Shown: positions 9,090 through 18,470, numbered from the stretch's first letter. The stretch is DNA of 64,000 nt from Teredinibacter sp. KSP-S5-2 (GCF_032773895.1 NZ_CP120416.1:3098001-3162000); one strand, 5' to 3'. Program-made: numbers and translations. The notes: generated from the letters alone by a model not told the origin.

Positions 9090-10106
9090 CTATGACCGAC
9101 TGGGTGAAACAGTTGCACTGTCGTCAACAACTTTAGACACACGTTGCATAACGGCAATCACTTTATTGGTGTATTCAGGATCGGTGGCATAACCCGCTTC
9201 GTGTAACTGCTGAATAAAGGCTTCAGGATCTGCTGCATTTTCCACGGCTTTGCTGTAACGCTGGCTGCGTAAAATAAAATCCGAATAATCAGAAAAACTC
9301 TCTGCCATGTCGGCATAGCTGCGAAATTCAGAGGCTTCCAACATAGGTCGGTTTGCCCGAAACTCCAGCGATTCAATACGGACCTTGTCGCCATCCCAAC
9401 CACTTCCGGTTTTGATGTTGAATAAGTTATGGCTGGATTGACCATTATCGCCGGCAAGAACTTGACGCCCCCACCCGGTTTCCAAGGCAGACTGAGCAAC
9501 CAATACTTTAGGGTCCACACCAATTTTTCTTGCAGCTTCAACCGCATAGGGAAAGGTTTTTTCTATGAACTCTCGTTCATCATTCGCGATAGAAATTCGG
9601 TCAGCAGTATTTTTGGCGTTTACTTCTGTTGCCTTAATGGTTGGTTCCGCCGCCGCTTCATGCTCTGTTGTTTTTACTTGCGGCTGAATGTGCTTTTGAG
9701 CCTGGAGTTCTGATACATCAGGTTTTGCGACAAACGATGCCTGCATTGATTGTGCAGGTACCTCTGTAATAGGAACGGACTTTCCACCGTGTACACGACT
9801 CATTTGGCGATACAAGGCTTCTGCAATACCTAAACCACGCCCATGCGCCATGGTCAACGCTAATTGGTTGTCATGCATATCGCGATAAAAATCAGATTCA
9901 TTGCTGTTAAATAAACTGTCTTCTTCAAATACCGCGTTAGCTGAACGCATATTTTTCAGCATCATTTGAACAAACATGGATTCAAACTGTTTAGCGATTT
10001 TTTTTATCGCAGCGTCGCTGTCTTCACCTTTACCAATGGATTTTAACCCAGTTAAATCCATATAATTTTCAGGTGACGCCAAATTGTTGGAAACAGGAAT
10101 ACTCAT
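9090..10106 (-). CDS. flgJ: Flagellar rod-capping protein and peptidoglycan hydrolase FlgJ
   Basis: Two-part protein of 338 aa, normal for gammaproteobacteria. Residues about 25-115 are the rod-binding (rod cap) domain (AKQFESMFVQMMLKNMRSAN). Residues about 180-325 are a beta-N-acetylglucosaminidase domain (LVAQSALETGWGR, with the catalytic-type Glu, then NLFNIKTGSGWDG) that opens the murein layer for rod passage. A Lys/Glu/Ala-rich linker joins them. Its start abuts the flgI stop (shared base region at 10106), indicating translational coupling. Confidence 0.95.
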   Translation of the reverse strand: MSIPVSNNLASPENYMDLTGLKSIGKGEDSDAAIKKIAKQFESMFVQMMLKNMRSANAVFEEDSLFNSNESDFYRDMHDNQLALTMAHGRGLGIAEALYRQMSRVHGGKSVPITEVPAQSMQASFVAKPDVSELQAQKHIQPQVKTTEHEAAAEPTIKATEVNAKNTADRISIANDEREFIEKTFPYAVEAARKIGVDPKVLVAQSALETGWGRQVLAGDNGQSSHNLFNIKTGSGWDGDKVRIESLEFRANRPMLEASEFRSYADMAESFSDYSDFILRSQRYSKAVENAADPEAFIQQLHEAGYATDPEYTNKVIAVMQRVSKVVDDSATVSPSRS

Positions 10107-11215
10107 TAGATCACCATAATTTCCGCTTTCAGCGCACCCGCTTGTTTAAGGGCTTCCAATATGGCCATTAAATCACCCGGCGCAGCACCCACTTCGTTTA
10201 CTGCACGCACAATGTCATTTAATGTTGGGCCGGGGTTAAAGTTAAACATGCGACCGGTTTCTTCGATCACTTCGACTTCACTGTCAGGGACAACAACCGT
10301 ATCACCATCACCAAATGCACCGGGCTGACTGACACTGACATCTTCCCGAACAGTCACAGTAAGCGACCCATGAGTGATCGCGACAGGTGACACTCTGACA
10401 TGTTCACCTACTACGATGGTTCCAGTTCGCGAATTAATGACCACTTTGGCCGCAGCTTCTGCGGGGCGTATTTCAATGTTTTCCAAGAGCGATAAATAAT
10501 TGACTCGGTTGGCTGGATTTTTTGGCGCAAAAACAGAAATGGAGGCAGAGTCCACAGGAAAGGCAACGTCTGGCCCAAGCAGAGTGTTAATGCTGTCGGC
10601 AACGCGCTTTGCTGTAGTAAAGTCAGGTGTATGTAAATTAAAAACAATACGGTCATCACCACCAAATTTGGTTGGTACAGCGCGCTCAACATACGCACCA
10701 TTTGGAATGCGACCAACACTCATCATATTCACGGTCACTTTGGAACCGTCTTTCCCTTCGGCACCAAAACCACCGACAATTAAATTACCTTGAGCAATGG
10801 CATAAACCTGACCATCGATTCCTTTTAACGGTGTCATTAACAAGGCACCACCACGCAAGCTTTTGGCGTTCGCAATAGAAGAAACGGTAACATCAATAGT
10901 TTGACCGGGTTTGGCGAAGGGAGGTAGCTCAGCATGTAAGGCCACTGCTGCCACATTTTTTAATTGCAGCTTGGCGCCTTCAGGAATAGTAATACCAAAC
11001 TGACGCAACATCGATTGGAAAGATTGTGCCGTAAATGGAGCCTGAGTGGTTTGGTCACCCGTGCCATCCAAGCCAACCACCAAACCATAACCAATAAGTT
11101 GGTTACTGCGTACACCGGCAACAGAAGTAATGTCTTTAATTCGCTCAGCTGCACAAGTGACAGAAGCAATGAGTAAACAGACAGTAAAAAATAGTTTCGG
11201 ATAAAAACTTCTCAT
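10106..11215 (-). CDS. flgI: Flagellar P-ring protein FlgI
   Basis: Periplasmic P-ring subunit around the rod in the peptidoglycan. It has a signal peptide ([23 protein letters not shown]) followed by the family signature [20 protein letters not shown] and [10 protein letters not shown] chose the ATG at 11215, two bases after the flgH stop; an in-frame ATG at 11230 inside flgH would add MAVLV. Neither has a good ribosome site, so coupling to flgH is likely. The size of about 369 aa is standard. Confidence 0.95.
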   Translation of the reverse strand: MRSFYPKLFFTVCLLIASVTCAAERIKDITSVAGVRSNQLIGYGLVVGLDGTGDQTTQAPFTAQSFQSMLRQFGITIPEGAKLQLKNVAAVALHAELPPFAKPGQTIDVTVSSIANAKSLRGGALLMTPLKGIDGQVYAIAQGNLIVGGFGAEGKDGSKVTVNMMSVGRIPNGAYVERAVPTKFGGDDRIVFNLHTPDFTTAKRVADSINTLLGPDVAFPVDSASISVFAPKNPANRVNYLSLLENIEIRPAEAAAKVVINSRTGTIVVGEHVRVSPVAITHGSLTVTVREDVSVSQPGAFGDGDTVVVPDSEVEVIEETGRMFNFNPGPTLNDIVRAVNEVGAAPGDLMAILEALKQAGALKAEIMVI

Positions 11216-11217
11216 AA

Positions 11218-11925
11218 CTAAAACGGCCATAGAGAACTGTTAAAAAATCGACTCAGCCACCCCATTTCCTGCGATTCAGCTAATTCACCCCGCCCTGCAT
11301 AGGTAATTCGTGCATTGGCTATTTTCATGGAACTTACGGTATTGCTAGGAGATACATCTTCTGGCCTTACCAGACCACTGATACGAATAAACTCGTCACC
11401 ACGATTTAAGGTAATCCATTTTTCCCCACGAACGGATAAGGTTCCGTTGGGAAAAACTTCCACTACTGTTACACTGATATTGCCCTGTAGTTTATTACTT
11501 TGGTCTGCACCCGCTTCACCTTTAAATTCTCTGTTCCCAGTCAGGTTTGCTCCCAAGCCCAGGTTACCGATAGTTGGCTGAATTCCAAATACAGTTCCGG
11601 CTCCACTATCATTGGATTCAATACCGATGGTATTTTCTTTTTTCAAATCTATATTATTTTGTTTACTGGAAGTGGTTCGTTCGTTTAATACAATGGTGAT
11701 AATGTCGCCGACTCTTTTGGCTTTTACATCAGAAAATAAATCCACGGATGTGTTGTTACTGTATAGCGAGCCATTCACCGGCTGGTTTGCATATTGGCTG
11801 GTAGACAATACTGGTGCATAGTAAGGGTCATCAGGCATTGCGGGTTGATTAATTACGCACCCCTGCATAAGCAATACAGCAGAGCTTGCGATAATTATTG
11901 AAAAAAACCTGATTACACTGTTCAT
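11218..11925 (-). CDS. flgH: Flagellar L-ring lipoprotein FlgH
   Basis: Outer-membrane L-ring subunit. The N-terminus is a lipoprotein signal with lipobox LMQGC, followed by the conserved [26 protein letters not shown] region and the C-terminal [20 protein letters not shown] signature. An ATG at 11931 precedes this start by two codons; the ATG at 11925 has the better spacing from the GAGG site. Part of the flgF-L operon. Confidence 0.95.
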   Translation of the reverse strand: MNSVIRFFSIIIASSAVLLMQGCVINQPAMPDDPYYAPVLSTSQYANQPVNGSLYSNNTSVDLFSDVKAKRVGDIITIVLNERTTSSKQNNIDLKKENTIGIESNDSGAGTVFGIQPTIGNLGLGANLTGNREFKGEAGADQSNKLQGNISVTVVEVFPNGTLSVRGEKWITLNRGDEFIRISGLVRPEDVSPSNTVSSMKIANARITYAGRGELAESQEMGWLSRFFNSSLWPF

Positions 11926-11948
11926 CACCATCCGCCTCGTATCAACCG

Positions 11949-12734
11949 TTATAAGTTTTGCGTAATGTATTGCAACATTTGGTCTGCGGTGGAAACCACT
12001 TTAGAATTCATTTCGTAGGCACGCTGTGTGGTAATCATATTGACCATTTCTTCCACTATATCCACATTGGAGTTTTCCAACATGCCTTGTTTTAGTTGAC
12101 CCAAACCATCAATACCCGGTTCACCGGTAACAGGGTCACCGCTGGCGGGTGTTTCATAAAACAGATTTCCACCAATCGCTTTTAAACCAGCGGGGTTTAC
12201 GAAATCCACGGTTTGAATATTTCCAAGAACCTGAGGGTCTGTCTGGCCTGGAATTAACGCACTGACAGTACCATCCGTACCGATAGACACACTTAGCGCA
12301 TTATTTGGTACCGTAATATTGGGCTGAAGAAATAAACCGTTTGCATTAACAATGTCACCATCGCCATTCAAATGAAATTGACCATTACGTGTGTAAGCGA
12401 TAGTGCCGTCAGGCTGAAGAATCTGGAAAAAGCCCCTGCCATCAATCGCCACATCCAACGACTGCTCAGTAATTTGCAAACTACCAGAAGTAAATTCTTT
12501 TTGCGTACCAACAACACGAACACCAGTACCGAGCTGCATGCCTGAGGGCAGCTGAGTCTCCTCAGTGTTCTGCGCTCCAGGTTGTCGTGGAATTTGATAG
12601 AGTAAATCTTCGAAGACCGCACGATCCCGTTTAAAACCAACCGTTGAGGCGTTGGCCAGGTTATTAGAAATTGTGGTTAGCTGAGTATCCTGAGCGGCCA
12701 GCCCGGTTTTACTTACATATAATGCGGAGTGCAT
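11949..12734 (-). CDS. flgG: Flagellar distal rod protein FlgG
   Basis: Distal rod subunit, 261 aa, the usual length. The rod motif near the N-terminus (LTTISNNLANASTVGFKRDR) and the C-terminal LENSNVDIVEEMVNMITTQR motif are intact. It lies 26 bases after flgF in the same operon. Confidence 0.96.
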   Translation of the reverse strand: MHSALYVSKTGLAAQDTQLTTISNNLANASTVGFKRDRAVFEDLLYQIPRQPGAQNTEETQLPSGMQLGTGVRVVGTQKEFTSGSLQITEQSLDVAIDGRGFFQILQPDGTIAYTRNGQFHLNGDGDIVNANGLFLQPNITVPNNALSVSIGTDGTVSALIPGQTDPQVLGNIQTVDFVNPAGLKAIGGNLFYETPASGDPVTGEPGIDGLGQLKQGMLENSNVDIVEEMVNMITTQRAYEMNSKVVSTADQMLQYITQNL

Positions 12735-12760
12735 ATCTCACCTCAAAATAAATCGCTTAT

Positions 12761-13507
12761 TTAGTTGCTCTGCAACAGACGTGCCGAGGATTCAGAGTTT
12801 TGCTCAGCGGTTTTCATAATCTTGACTTGCATTTCGTATTGCCTTGCCAGACTCATAACACTCGTCATTTCATTGACGGCGTTGACATTACTGGCTTCTA
12901 AAAAACCAGACACAATACGAACGTTGGCATCGGCAGGCACTTCGCCGCCTGCGTTGGCAGGACGAAATAAACCATCCTCCCCTTTACGCATATCTTCCAA
13001 TGGAGGGTTGACCAACTTGATTCTGTCGACCTGTGCTAGCGCTTGGTCTTCTTCCCCAAGGGGCACAATTGAGATAGTGCCGTCTAACCCAATTTCGATT
13101 TTGGCTGCAGTAGGAATGGCGATTGGTCCACCATTGCCGATCACCGGCAATCCACTGCCGTTGCGCAGCATTCCAACACTATCGACATACAAGGAGCCCG
13201 CACGGGTAAAGGCCTCCTGGCCATCGGGGGCTTGAACAGCAATAAAACCATCCCGCTCAACCATGATGTCTAAGTCGCGTCCAGTCTCAACCGAAGCACC
13301 GGAATTAAAGTTAGTCGCGGGATTTTCCGACAAGGCATAGGCGCGTGTAGGCAACCCTTCTCCGTAGTACACGGGCATACTGCGAGCCTGGGCAAAATCC
13401 GATTTAAACCCTGTGGTATTCACGTTAGCCAGGTTATTGGAGTGGACAGTCTGCGAACGCATGTTGTGTTTCGCACCTGTCATGGCGATATATAGTGCTT
13501 TATCCAT
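12761..13507 (-). CDS. flgF: Flagellar proximal rod protein FlgF
   Basis: Proximal rod subunit, 248 aa. The motif HSNNLANVNTTGFKSDF near the N-terminus and LEASNVNAVNEMTSVMSLARQYE at the C-terminus identify it and separate it from FlgG. It is the first gene of the flgF-G-H-I-J-K-L operon, with a sigma-54 promoter about 70 bases upstream. In most relatives flgE lies directly upstream; here about 8.8 kb separates them. Confidence 0.95.
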   Translation of the reverse strand: MDKALYIAMTGAKHNMRSQTVHSNNLANVNTTGFKSDFAQARSMPVYYGEGLPTRAYALSENPATNFNSGASVETGRDLDIMVERDGFIAVQAPDGQEAFTRAGSLYVDSVGMLRNGSGLPVIGNGGPIAIPTAAKIEIGLDGTISIVPLGEEDQALAQVDRIKLVNPPLEDMRKGEDGLFRPANAGGEVPADANVRIVSGFLEASNVNAVNEMTSVMSLARQYEMQVKIMKTAEQNSESSARLLQSN

Positions 13508-13569
13508 CGAAAAACTCTCATAGGTTTTCGCGTTAGAAAACCGTCAATTTTGCTTTCACAATGGATTAC

Positions 13570-13587
13570 AGCAATTAAAGTGCCAAA
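13570..13587 (-). promoter_or_regulatory. Sigma-54 promoter of the flgF-L operon
   Basis: The minus strand reads TTGGCACTTTAATTGCTG, a near-consensus -24/-12 element with GG and GC 10 bases apart. It lies about 65 bases upstream of the flgF ATG. This promoter lets flgF-L be expressed although the accessory region separates it from flgE. Confidence 0.88.
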
Positions 13588-13780
13588 AAATCGAAACAGC
13601 TTTTTGGCTACATGGCGTGGAACACTACCCCAATGTTCTATACAGGAAAAAGTCAGGAGGGACTCTTGGGGCTCTAAAGCAGAACCCCCGATGAGATACT
13701 TCTATAAGAAAGGGCTTTGTAAATAACACGCCGTTAAACGGCTCGGGATGGAGAGAGGATAAGCGATAGCGTTGGTGAAC

Positions 13781-14035
13781 CTAAAATCCGCAGTGACCGC
13801 CAGAGCAACCAGCCCCAGACATACATGGAGGAACATCCGGGTTTTTAAGGCTACTGCTCTTCACCACTCCACCACCACGAATCAAGCGGGTAACTTTTGT
13901 TTCCGGCCCAATATCCCCAAGCGCGAGCCCGGCCAAATCACAAAGCTCACCCCATGTGTGCAGCTGCTGCGATATAGAATGCTTCACCTCATACACCTTC
14001 TGGTCAGCCTCGCAACGGTAATCATAGGTGGGCAT
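13781..14035 (-). CDS. FmdB-like small protein
   Basis: Protein of 84 aa starting MPTYDYRCEADQKVYEV, the N-terminal strand of the FmdB zinc-ribbon family, and ending with a Cys/Gly-rich tail (PPCMSGAGCSGGHCGF). The two CxxC pairs of a full zinc ribbon are not present in the usual places; single Cys at position 8 and Cys in GELCDL may replace them. Similar 80-90 aa proteins with this tail are common conserved hypotheticals in Pseudomonas relatives. It is followed by no partner gene; the flgF promoter lies downstream. Function unknown, possibly metal binding. Confidence 0.75.
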   Translation of the reverse strand: MPTYDYRCEADQKVYEVKHSISQQLHTWGELCDLAGLALGDIGPETKVTRLIRGGGVVKSSSLKNPDVPPCMSGAGCSGGHCGF

Positions 14036-14060
14036 AATGTTCTCCTAAATACGATAACAA

Positions 14061-14426
14061 TCAGTTTTGAATATGGTGCAGGTAATCGTCATAAACGTCG
14101 GGGTCAATTTGAACACCTTGGCTTCCCCCGTAAAGGCGATCATTCTGATCTTTATGCGGGCCAGAAATCCAATAGTGGTGGCCGGACTCCACTTCAAAGT
14201 AGTTAGCCTTAAAACCACTTCCTTTTAAGCTCTTAAACGTTAAGCTTCGATAGTATAGTGTTTTGCCTGATTTAGAAAAGTATACCCGTCCGATATTTGC
14301 TTTCCCTTCAAGCCCACTCGACTTATTTTCTATATACATAATTCTTGAGCGGGACATTTTATATTCAGAGGGTAACTCATCAGCACCATAATCAAACCCT
14401 TCTTGCCTTCCTTGATGTCGACTCAT
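14061..14426 (-). CDS. Conserved hypothetical protein (121 aa)
   Basis: Soluble protein with no signal peptide. The core (MYIENKSSGLEGKANIGRVYFSKSGKTLYYR, then FKANYFEVESGHHYWISG) matches a widespread family of short basic proteins of unknown function that I recognise by this pattern. It lies 25 bases upstream of the FmdB-like gene and 32 bases downstream of cbiZ, so the three may be co-transcribed. The first 20-25 residues may be dispensable; another Met lies at residue 24. Confidence 0.7.
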   Translation of the reverse strand: MSRHQGRQEGFDYGADELPSEYKMSRSRIMYIENKSSGLEGKANIGRVYFSKSGKTLYYRSLTFKSLKGSGFKANYFEVESGHHYWISGPHKDQNDRLYGGSQGVQIDPDVYDDYLHHIQN

Positions 14427-14458
14427 AATTAGCTCCCAAATGTGTTCACAATATTATC

Positions 14459-15139
14459 TTATGGTTTTCGCCATTGTATTGATGAAGACACCGCTTCAAT
14501 TACTGCCTTACCTAGTAACTCGCCAAATAACACATGCTTACCACAATAATGCACCTGTTCCGGCCCCTGACCACTGACAACCGCCACCGAGTCCGTTCCT
14601 GTACCCGTTGCAACCTGATTCGAAACCGGGCTGATAATACCCGCATCCTGCAAAGCAGCTGCCTTGGCTTCGGTTGTGATCAACAACGCTTCAATCATTG
14701 CTGCTTCTGAAAGCTTGGCTGAAGTCACAACAATAATATTAATTGTTCCCACCTCCTCCAAACCCGTATTCATATACCGATATTCAGCATAATCTCCCGC
14801 ACGCCTGGGATTAGAAAGCCCCGAAGTGACCAAAGCAAAAATATCAACCCCTTGTGCAGATTTCTTGACCATCCGAAAAGACCGCATTGAAGCTGCCGTC
14901 ATCAAACCAACAACGGTTCCGTTCCAACCATTACCTTTGGCGTATTTTAAAATGGTTAAATCGGGTGATTCTATCGTAGATGTATTTTTCGCCACCTTCA
15001 TATTCACTATATGGTCGGCCAAGACCAAACCACCATGACATACCGCAGAACTTACCACCTGGTGCGGTGTGTTAAATTCGACATGTATGTGGGTATTGCA
15101 GTGTTCTATAGAGGCGTATTGGGTCAGTTCGACTGGCAT
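14459..15139 (-). CDS. cbiZ: Adenosylcobinamide amidohydrolase (CbiZ family)
   Basis: CbiZ cuts adenosylcobinamide or pseudocobalamin to adenosylcobyric acid for cobalamin salvage. The family pattern is visible: SSAVCHGG, then NGWNGTVVGLMTAASMRSFRMV, ALVTSGLSNPRRAGDYAEY, and INIIVVTSAKLSEAAMIEALLITTEAKAAALQD with a C-terminal GTGTDSVAVV. About 226 aa. The ATG at 15139 is preferred over an in-frame TTG at 15145. No other cobalamin genes and no cobalamin riboswitch are visible nearby, so the substrate is inferred from the family only. Confidence 0.8.
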   Translation of the reverse strand: MPVELTQYASIEHCNTHIHVEFNTPHQVVSSAVCHGGLVLADHIVNMKVAKNTSTIESPDLTILKYAKGNGWNGTVVGLMTAASMRSFRMVKKSAQGVDIFALVTSGLSNPRRAGDYAEYRYMNTGLEEVGTINIIVVTSAKLSEAAMIEALLITTEAKAAALQDAGIISPVSNQVATGTGTDSVAVVSGQGPEQVHYCGKHVLFGELLGKAVIEAVSSSIQWRKP

Positions 15140-15340
15140 GAGCAACGAGTTTTAATAAGAGACGGTTTATTCCAGATAGGTGCAAACAGGAAAAGTTTTG
15201 TCCGAAGTATACAGATACTATCGACTGGTAGCTATGAGAAGCACCGCATTACAATCTACGACGGCGTGTAGGATATATCACCATGCAAGAGATACCTGAA
15301 CTGAAGCAACTCGAACATCTATATTTATCAATATCACCGA

Positions 15341-16033
15341 TCAGTTTTTATTTACTTTCAAAAACTCCACAGCAGCCTCAATCGCCGAGGCACACTCCTT
15401 TGGCTTCGCTTGGAGAATAAAATGAGGTCCATCGATCAGTGCAAACATACTATTTCGGTACGCTTTTTTAAAGTCTTCTGTCTTTTTATTAGGGACAAGT
15501 CGATCTTTTTTCGCTCCGATATAAACAGTTGGTATAGATGATTTGAAGCCATCATACTCTAACCGAGAAATCATTTTTAATCTTGATTTAAGAATGGATT
15601 CCGGCACCCCATGGAGTACACGCTTTAACTGAACAATATCCATACTCTCTTCTGTACGGTTGAACAATAAAGAACCACCAATCGCAGCCCCCAAAGGTAA
15701 GTCCAATAATGAACCTAACGGCAACAACGATGCTAAGTAAGCAAATAGACTGTTGGGTGAAGACAGAAAAGAAGCAACAAATATCACTCCTTTCATATAC
15801 GGTATAGATTGCTGAGACAACTGAGCTGCAATCCCGCCGGAAAAAGACTCCGCCACTAAAACAAAGTCCTCATTCGGCAAACAACTTCTGATACGACAGG
15901 AAAGCGTTATGTAATCTTGCGACCCTTCACCAGGCAAGGGTAAGGCTATAACATCAAAGCCTTGAAGCTCTTTAAAAAGAGCTTCAAACAATATACCAGT
16001 ACCATCCATTCCAGGCAAAAAGACCAACTTCAA
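15341..16033 (-). CDS. Alpha/beta hydrolase
   Basis: Protein of 230 aa with an alpha/beta-hydrolase layout. LPGMDGTG near the start is the oxyanion-type loop; AESFSGG (about residue 84) carries the nucleophile Ser; the Asp in GAKKDRLVP and the His in DGPHFILQ complete a plausible triad. The elbow is A-E-S-F-S rather than G-x-S-x-G, which is tolerated in this superfamily. The substrate cannot be told. No neighbour suggests a pathway; about 200 bases separate it from cbiZ. Confidence 0.75.
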   Translation of the reverse strand: MKLVFLPGMDGTGILFEALFKELQGFDVIALPLPGEGSQDYITLSCRIRSCLPNEDFVLVAESFSGGIAAQLSQQSIPYMKGVIFVASFLSSPNSLFAYLASLLPLGSLLDLPLGAAIGGSLLFNRTEESMDIVQLKRVLHGVPESILKSRLKMISRLEYDGFKSSIPTVYIGAKKDRLVPNKKTEDFKKAYRNSMFALIDGPHFILQAKPKECASAIEAAVEFLKVNKN

Positions 16034-16132
16034 AAGTCATACCCTTTGAACACTTACACTATTATTAAAAAAAAAGCCATTCCATGCCTGATCATACAGT
16101 TAGATCTAAAAAAAACTATATTCCAGTTAATA

Positions 16133-16465
16133 CTAGATGGCTTCAACAGTGTAGACTTTACATGTTTTACTGTTCCATGGTGCAACTACATCGCTGTAGT
16201 AATATATCTTAACTTGGTTTTTGCTGGCTTTCGATGCAAGCAAAATAGAAGTCGCAACGTTCTCATTTGCAGAATAATAAAAACTCGTACAAGGAGCAAC
16301 CAACGGACTATCTATAGCAAAACCAATATTCCCCCTGGCATTCACATTAACATGATCTTCCATATATACTCTCAACTCAGATACATTCCCGACAGTAGAT
16401 TGCGGTGTTGCCGAAAATGAAATAGATGATAGAAGAAAAACACCTAAAAACAGATAAAAATTCAT
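16133..16465 (-). CDS. Small secreted protein, paralogue of 1-254 and 18835-19155
   Basis: Protein of 110 aa with a signal peptide (MNFYLFLGVFLLSSISFSA). The ATG at 16465 follows GAGGTGGG at good spacing; an upstream in-frame start at 16495 is less likely. The mature protein has two cysteines (PCTSFYY and SKTCKVYTV) that could form a disulfide, and the family's helix-like segment NVATSILLASKASKNQVKIYY. Function unknown. It lies downstream of an attC-like inverted repeat. Confidence 0.7.
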   Translation of the reverse strand: MNFYLFLGVFLLSSISFSATPQSTVGNVSELRVYMEDHVNVNARGNIGFAIDSPLVAPCTSFYYSANENVATSILLASKASKNQVKIYYYSDVVAPWNSKTCKVYTVEAI

Positions 16466-16528
16466 ATATCCCACCTCATCATTAATCGCTATCAAAATTC
16501 AGTAATATTAGCCACCTAAACCAACCCT

Positions 16529-16618
16529 GCTAACCGAAGCCAACTTCCAGCTGGAAAATGTTGGGCATAAGATTCCAGTTTGTACGTTATCGAACGTCCG
16601 GAGGATAGCTTTGTTAGC
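16529..16618 (-). repeat. Inverted repeat resembling an integron attC site
   Basis: GCTAACCGAAGC (16529-16540) is the imperfect inverted copy of AGCTTTGTTAGC (16607-16618), spanning 90 bp. Read on the minus strand it begins about 7 bases after the stop of the 16625-17281 gene and ends 63 bases before the next ATG, as an attC does in a gene cassette. The outer 7-mers do not fully fit the RYYYAAC/GTTRRRY cores, and no intI is in the window. Confidence 0.3.
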
Positions 16619-16624
16619 TCACTA

Positions 16625-17281
16625 TTATTGTTTTGTCAAAGAATCTAATGTTTCAACAACTGGCCCTATCGAGAGTACCATTGCCAAACAGTACCGTTCT
16701 TTGTCGTCGGTAACGATAACTGGATCTATTTTTAAATAATCGGTCCACTTTTCTTGACTAATGACCTCACCGCTATCTTTTACTGACATTACATATTCGC
16801 TAGTAATATTTTTGTAGTTTTTTGCAACAGACATCCAATAGGAACGAATTTTATCATACTCCTCACACTCTGATAGAGAAGCAACTCCAAAATTAATAAA
16901 ATTAATGTTATTCACAGCAAGAAGCTTCATCACCTCAAAGGATAGGTAAGAGTATTTTGACACTGCCGATTCCAGTTCCTTATATTTGATATTGCCGTAG
17001 TCAGATCTCGCTCCATGAAAATGGATTATTTCTCTAGCTTTAACATTAAATTCATTAATCATAACGCTAAAGTGCGCATAATCTATTGCGTAAGTGTTTT
17101 TCAACAACTTAATATCTTTTCCACTCACAGCTTCTTTAATGTACTCCGCGTTACGAATCATTTTTTTTATATATGAAACATTACAAAACCCCGAATCCCC
17201 ATGCTGCCCTTCGCATGTTACTGAAGAAAAAGCCATGTTCGGCATAGCCACCAATAACAAAACAAATAATCGAAAAAACAT
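16625..17281 (-). CDS. Secreted protein of unknown function (218 aa)
   Basis: It has a signal peptide (MFFRLFVLLLVAMPNMAFSS). The mature part is mostly helical and acidic/aromatic, with four cysteines (TCEGQ, FCNVS, SECEEY, RYCLAM). No domain recognised. The stop is followed immediately by the attC-like inverted repeat. Low GC suggests recent acquisition relative to the flagellar genes. Confidence 0.65.
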   Translation of the reverse strand: MFFRLFVLLLVAMPNMAFSSVTCEGQHGDSGFCNVSYIKKMIRNAEYIKEAVSGKDIKLLKNTYAIDYAHFSVMINEFNVKAREIIHFHGARSDYGNIKYKELESAVSKYSYLSFEVMKLLAVNNINFINFGVASLSECEEYDKIRSYWMSVAKNYKNITSEYVMSVKDSGEVISQEKWTDYLKIDPVIVTDDKERYCLAMVLSIGPVVETLDSLTKQ

Positions 17282-17350
17282 CTTTTATTCCTTTTTATCC
17301 ACCGAACTAGAACACCAAGAGTGGTCTTACCCACAAAAAGTAGACACCAA

Positions 17351-18150
17351 TTAACCGCTCCTTTTGTAATAATGATTTTCATATTCAACCAGGCTTATAT
17401 TGCCGATGGTTGAGTGCCTTCTAATTCGATTGTAAAACATTTCGATGTATTCGAATACACTCGCATAGGCTTCACTCAGGTTTTGATATGTCTGGGTGCA
17501 AATCTCTTCCACTTTTAATCTAGCAAAAAATGATTCCATTGCTGCATTATCCCAACAGTTTCCTTTGCGACTCATACTCGGCTTTATACGTTCGTCATAT
17601 AGCGCCAACACATACTCCTTAGCACGGTATTGAACACTTTGATCTGAATGAAGTATCAATCCTGGCTCACGCCTCCTGCTTGCTACAGCCGTAACAAGCG
17701 CGCTTTTTATTAAATCTGTCGTCACGGTTTTATCAAGCGACCAACCAATAATTTTTCGTGAGAACAGATCCATAATTACGGCAAGGTACCCCCCCACCTC
17801 GAATAGGAATATAGGTGATATCGGACACCCATTTCCTGTTCAGTTCATTCGCCTTAAAGCAACGCCCTAAAAGATTCTTTGCAATATTATTTTTTTTGTG
17901 ACGCCTGCCGAACTGTATTTAACCCCCTTTCCGTTACGTGCCCTTAAACTCTCTTCTGACAACAGTTTTGTCACAGCATTAACCGAACACGTAAGACCTT
18001 CCGAACGAAGCTCGGCAGCCAACTTCTGCGCCCCATAACGTTTTTTTAGTTTCTCAAACATCTCCTTTGTTGCTTAGCGCACAATCTCTCGATAACGAGC
18101 CTAACAGCCAGAGCGACTTACTTTCAACCATTTGCACATTTTGTGCTATG
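17351..18150 (-). pseudogene. IS3-family transposase OrfB, frameshifted
   Basis: Parts of an rve-type DDE integrase are spread over several frames. 17867-18061 gives MFEKLKKRYGAQKLAAEL; after a slip in an A-run near 17890 the frame continues KNLLGRCFKANELNRKW, VSDITYIP (first Asp); after an extra G in the G-run near 17795 it continues YLAVIMDLFSRKIIGWSLDK, LHSDQSVQYRA (second Asp) and KGNCWDNAAMESFFARLK (Glu). The DDE residues are intact, but at least two homopolymer indels and stops upstream of 18061 disable it. It ends at 17351. Confidence 0.8.
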
Positions 18151-18199
18151 GGCAACTTCTCTCGATACGACCCTACAAAGGCATACCTCACCAATTTGG

Positions 18200-18460
18200 T
18201 TTACTGAAGTATGCCGTCGCTTTTTTAGGAATGCATTCTCTTCTTTTCGGTCACTCAGTTGATGCTTGACTTCTATTACCTCTTCGTTTTTTTTGGAGTA
18301 ATCAACACCATTAAATGGTCTATCGGAGAGCCTTTTATACTGACGACGCTAATTACAGATCTAATCAGGGCAAATACCCAGCTCTCGTGCCACTTCCACT
18401 TTCATATTTTTATTATATAGCTGAAAAGAAAAAGGAATAAGTGTAGCAAGACCACGTCTG
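18200..18460 (-). pseudogene. IS3-family OrfA relic
   Basis: Fragments of the small helix-turn-helix transposase subunit: MKVEVARELGICPD followed by a stop, then QYKRLSDRPFNGVDYSKK and a leucine-zipper-like VIEVKHQLSDRKEENAFLKK. After the A-run at the end the frame shifts to KATAYFSKPNW and a stop, the usual OrfA C-terminus. Several stops and indels make it non-functional. Confidence 0.6.
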
Positions 18461-18470
18461 TCATATTCTT

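Larger units (their letters stand above)
17320..18470 (-). mobile_element. Degraded IS3-family insertion sequence
   Basis: A remnant of an IS3-type element read on the minus strand: orfA relic (about 18200-18460), orfB relic (17351-18150). At the orfB end the plus strand reads TGGTCTTACCCACAAAAAGT, followed by AGACA (17320-17344), which looks like the terminal inverted repeat of an IS3 element. No matching second end is visible near 18.5 kb, so the element is truncated or rearranged there. Confidence 0.75.

Noticed and set aside
13655-13695. GGGG-rich hairpin upstream of the flgF promoter
   Set aside because: The stem is imperfect, has no T-tract, and lies outside the predicted transcript; no role can be supported.
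15140-15340. Possible cobalamin riboswitch upstream of cbiZ
   Set aside because: No B12-box or recognisable stem pattern was seen.
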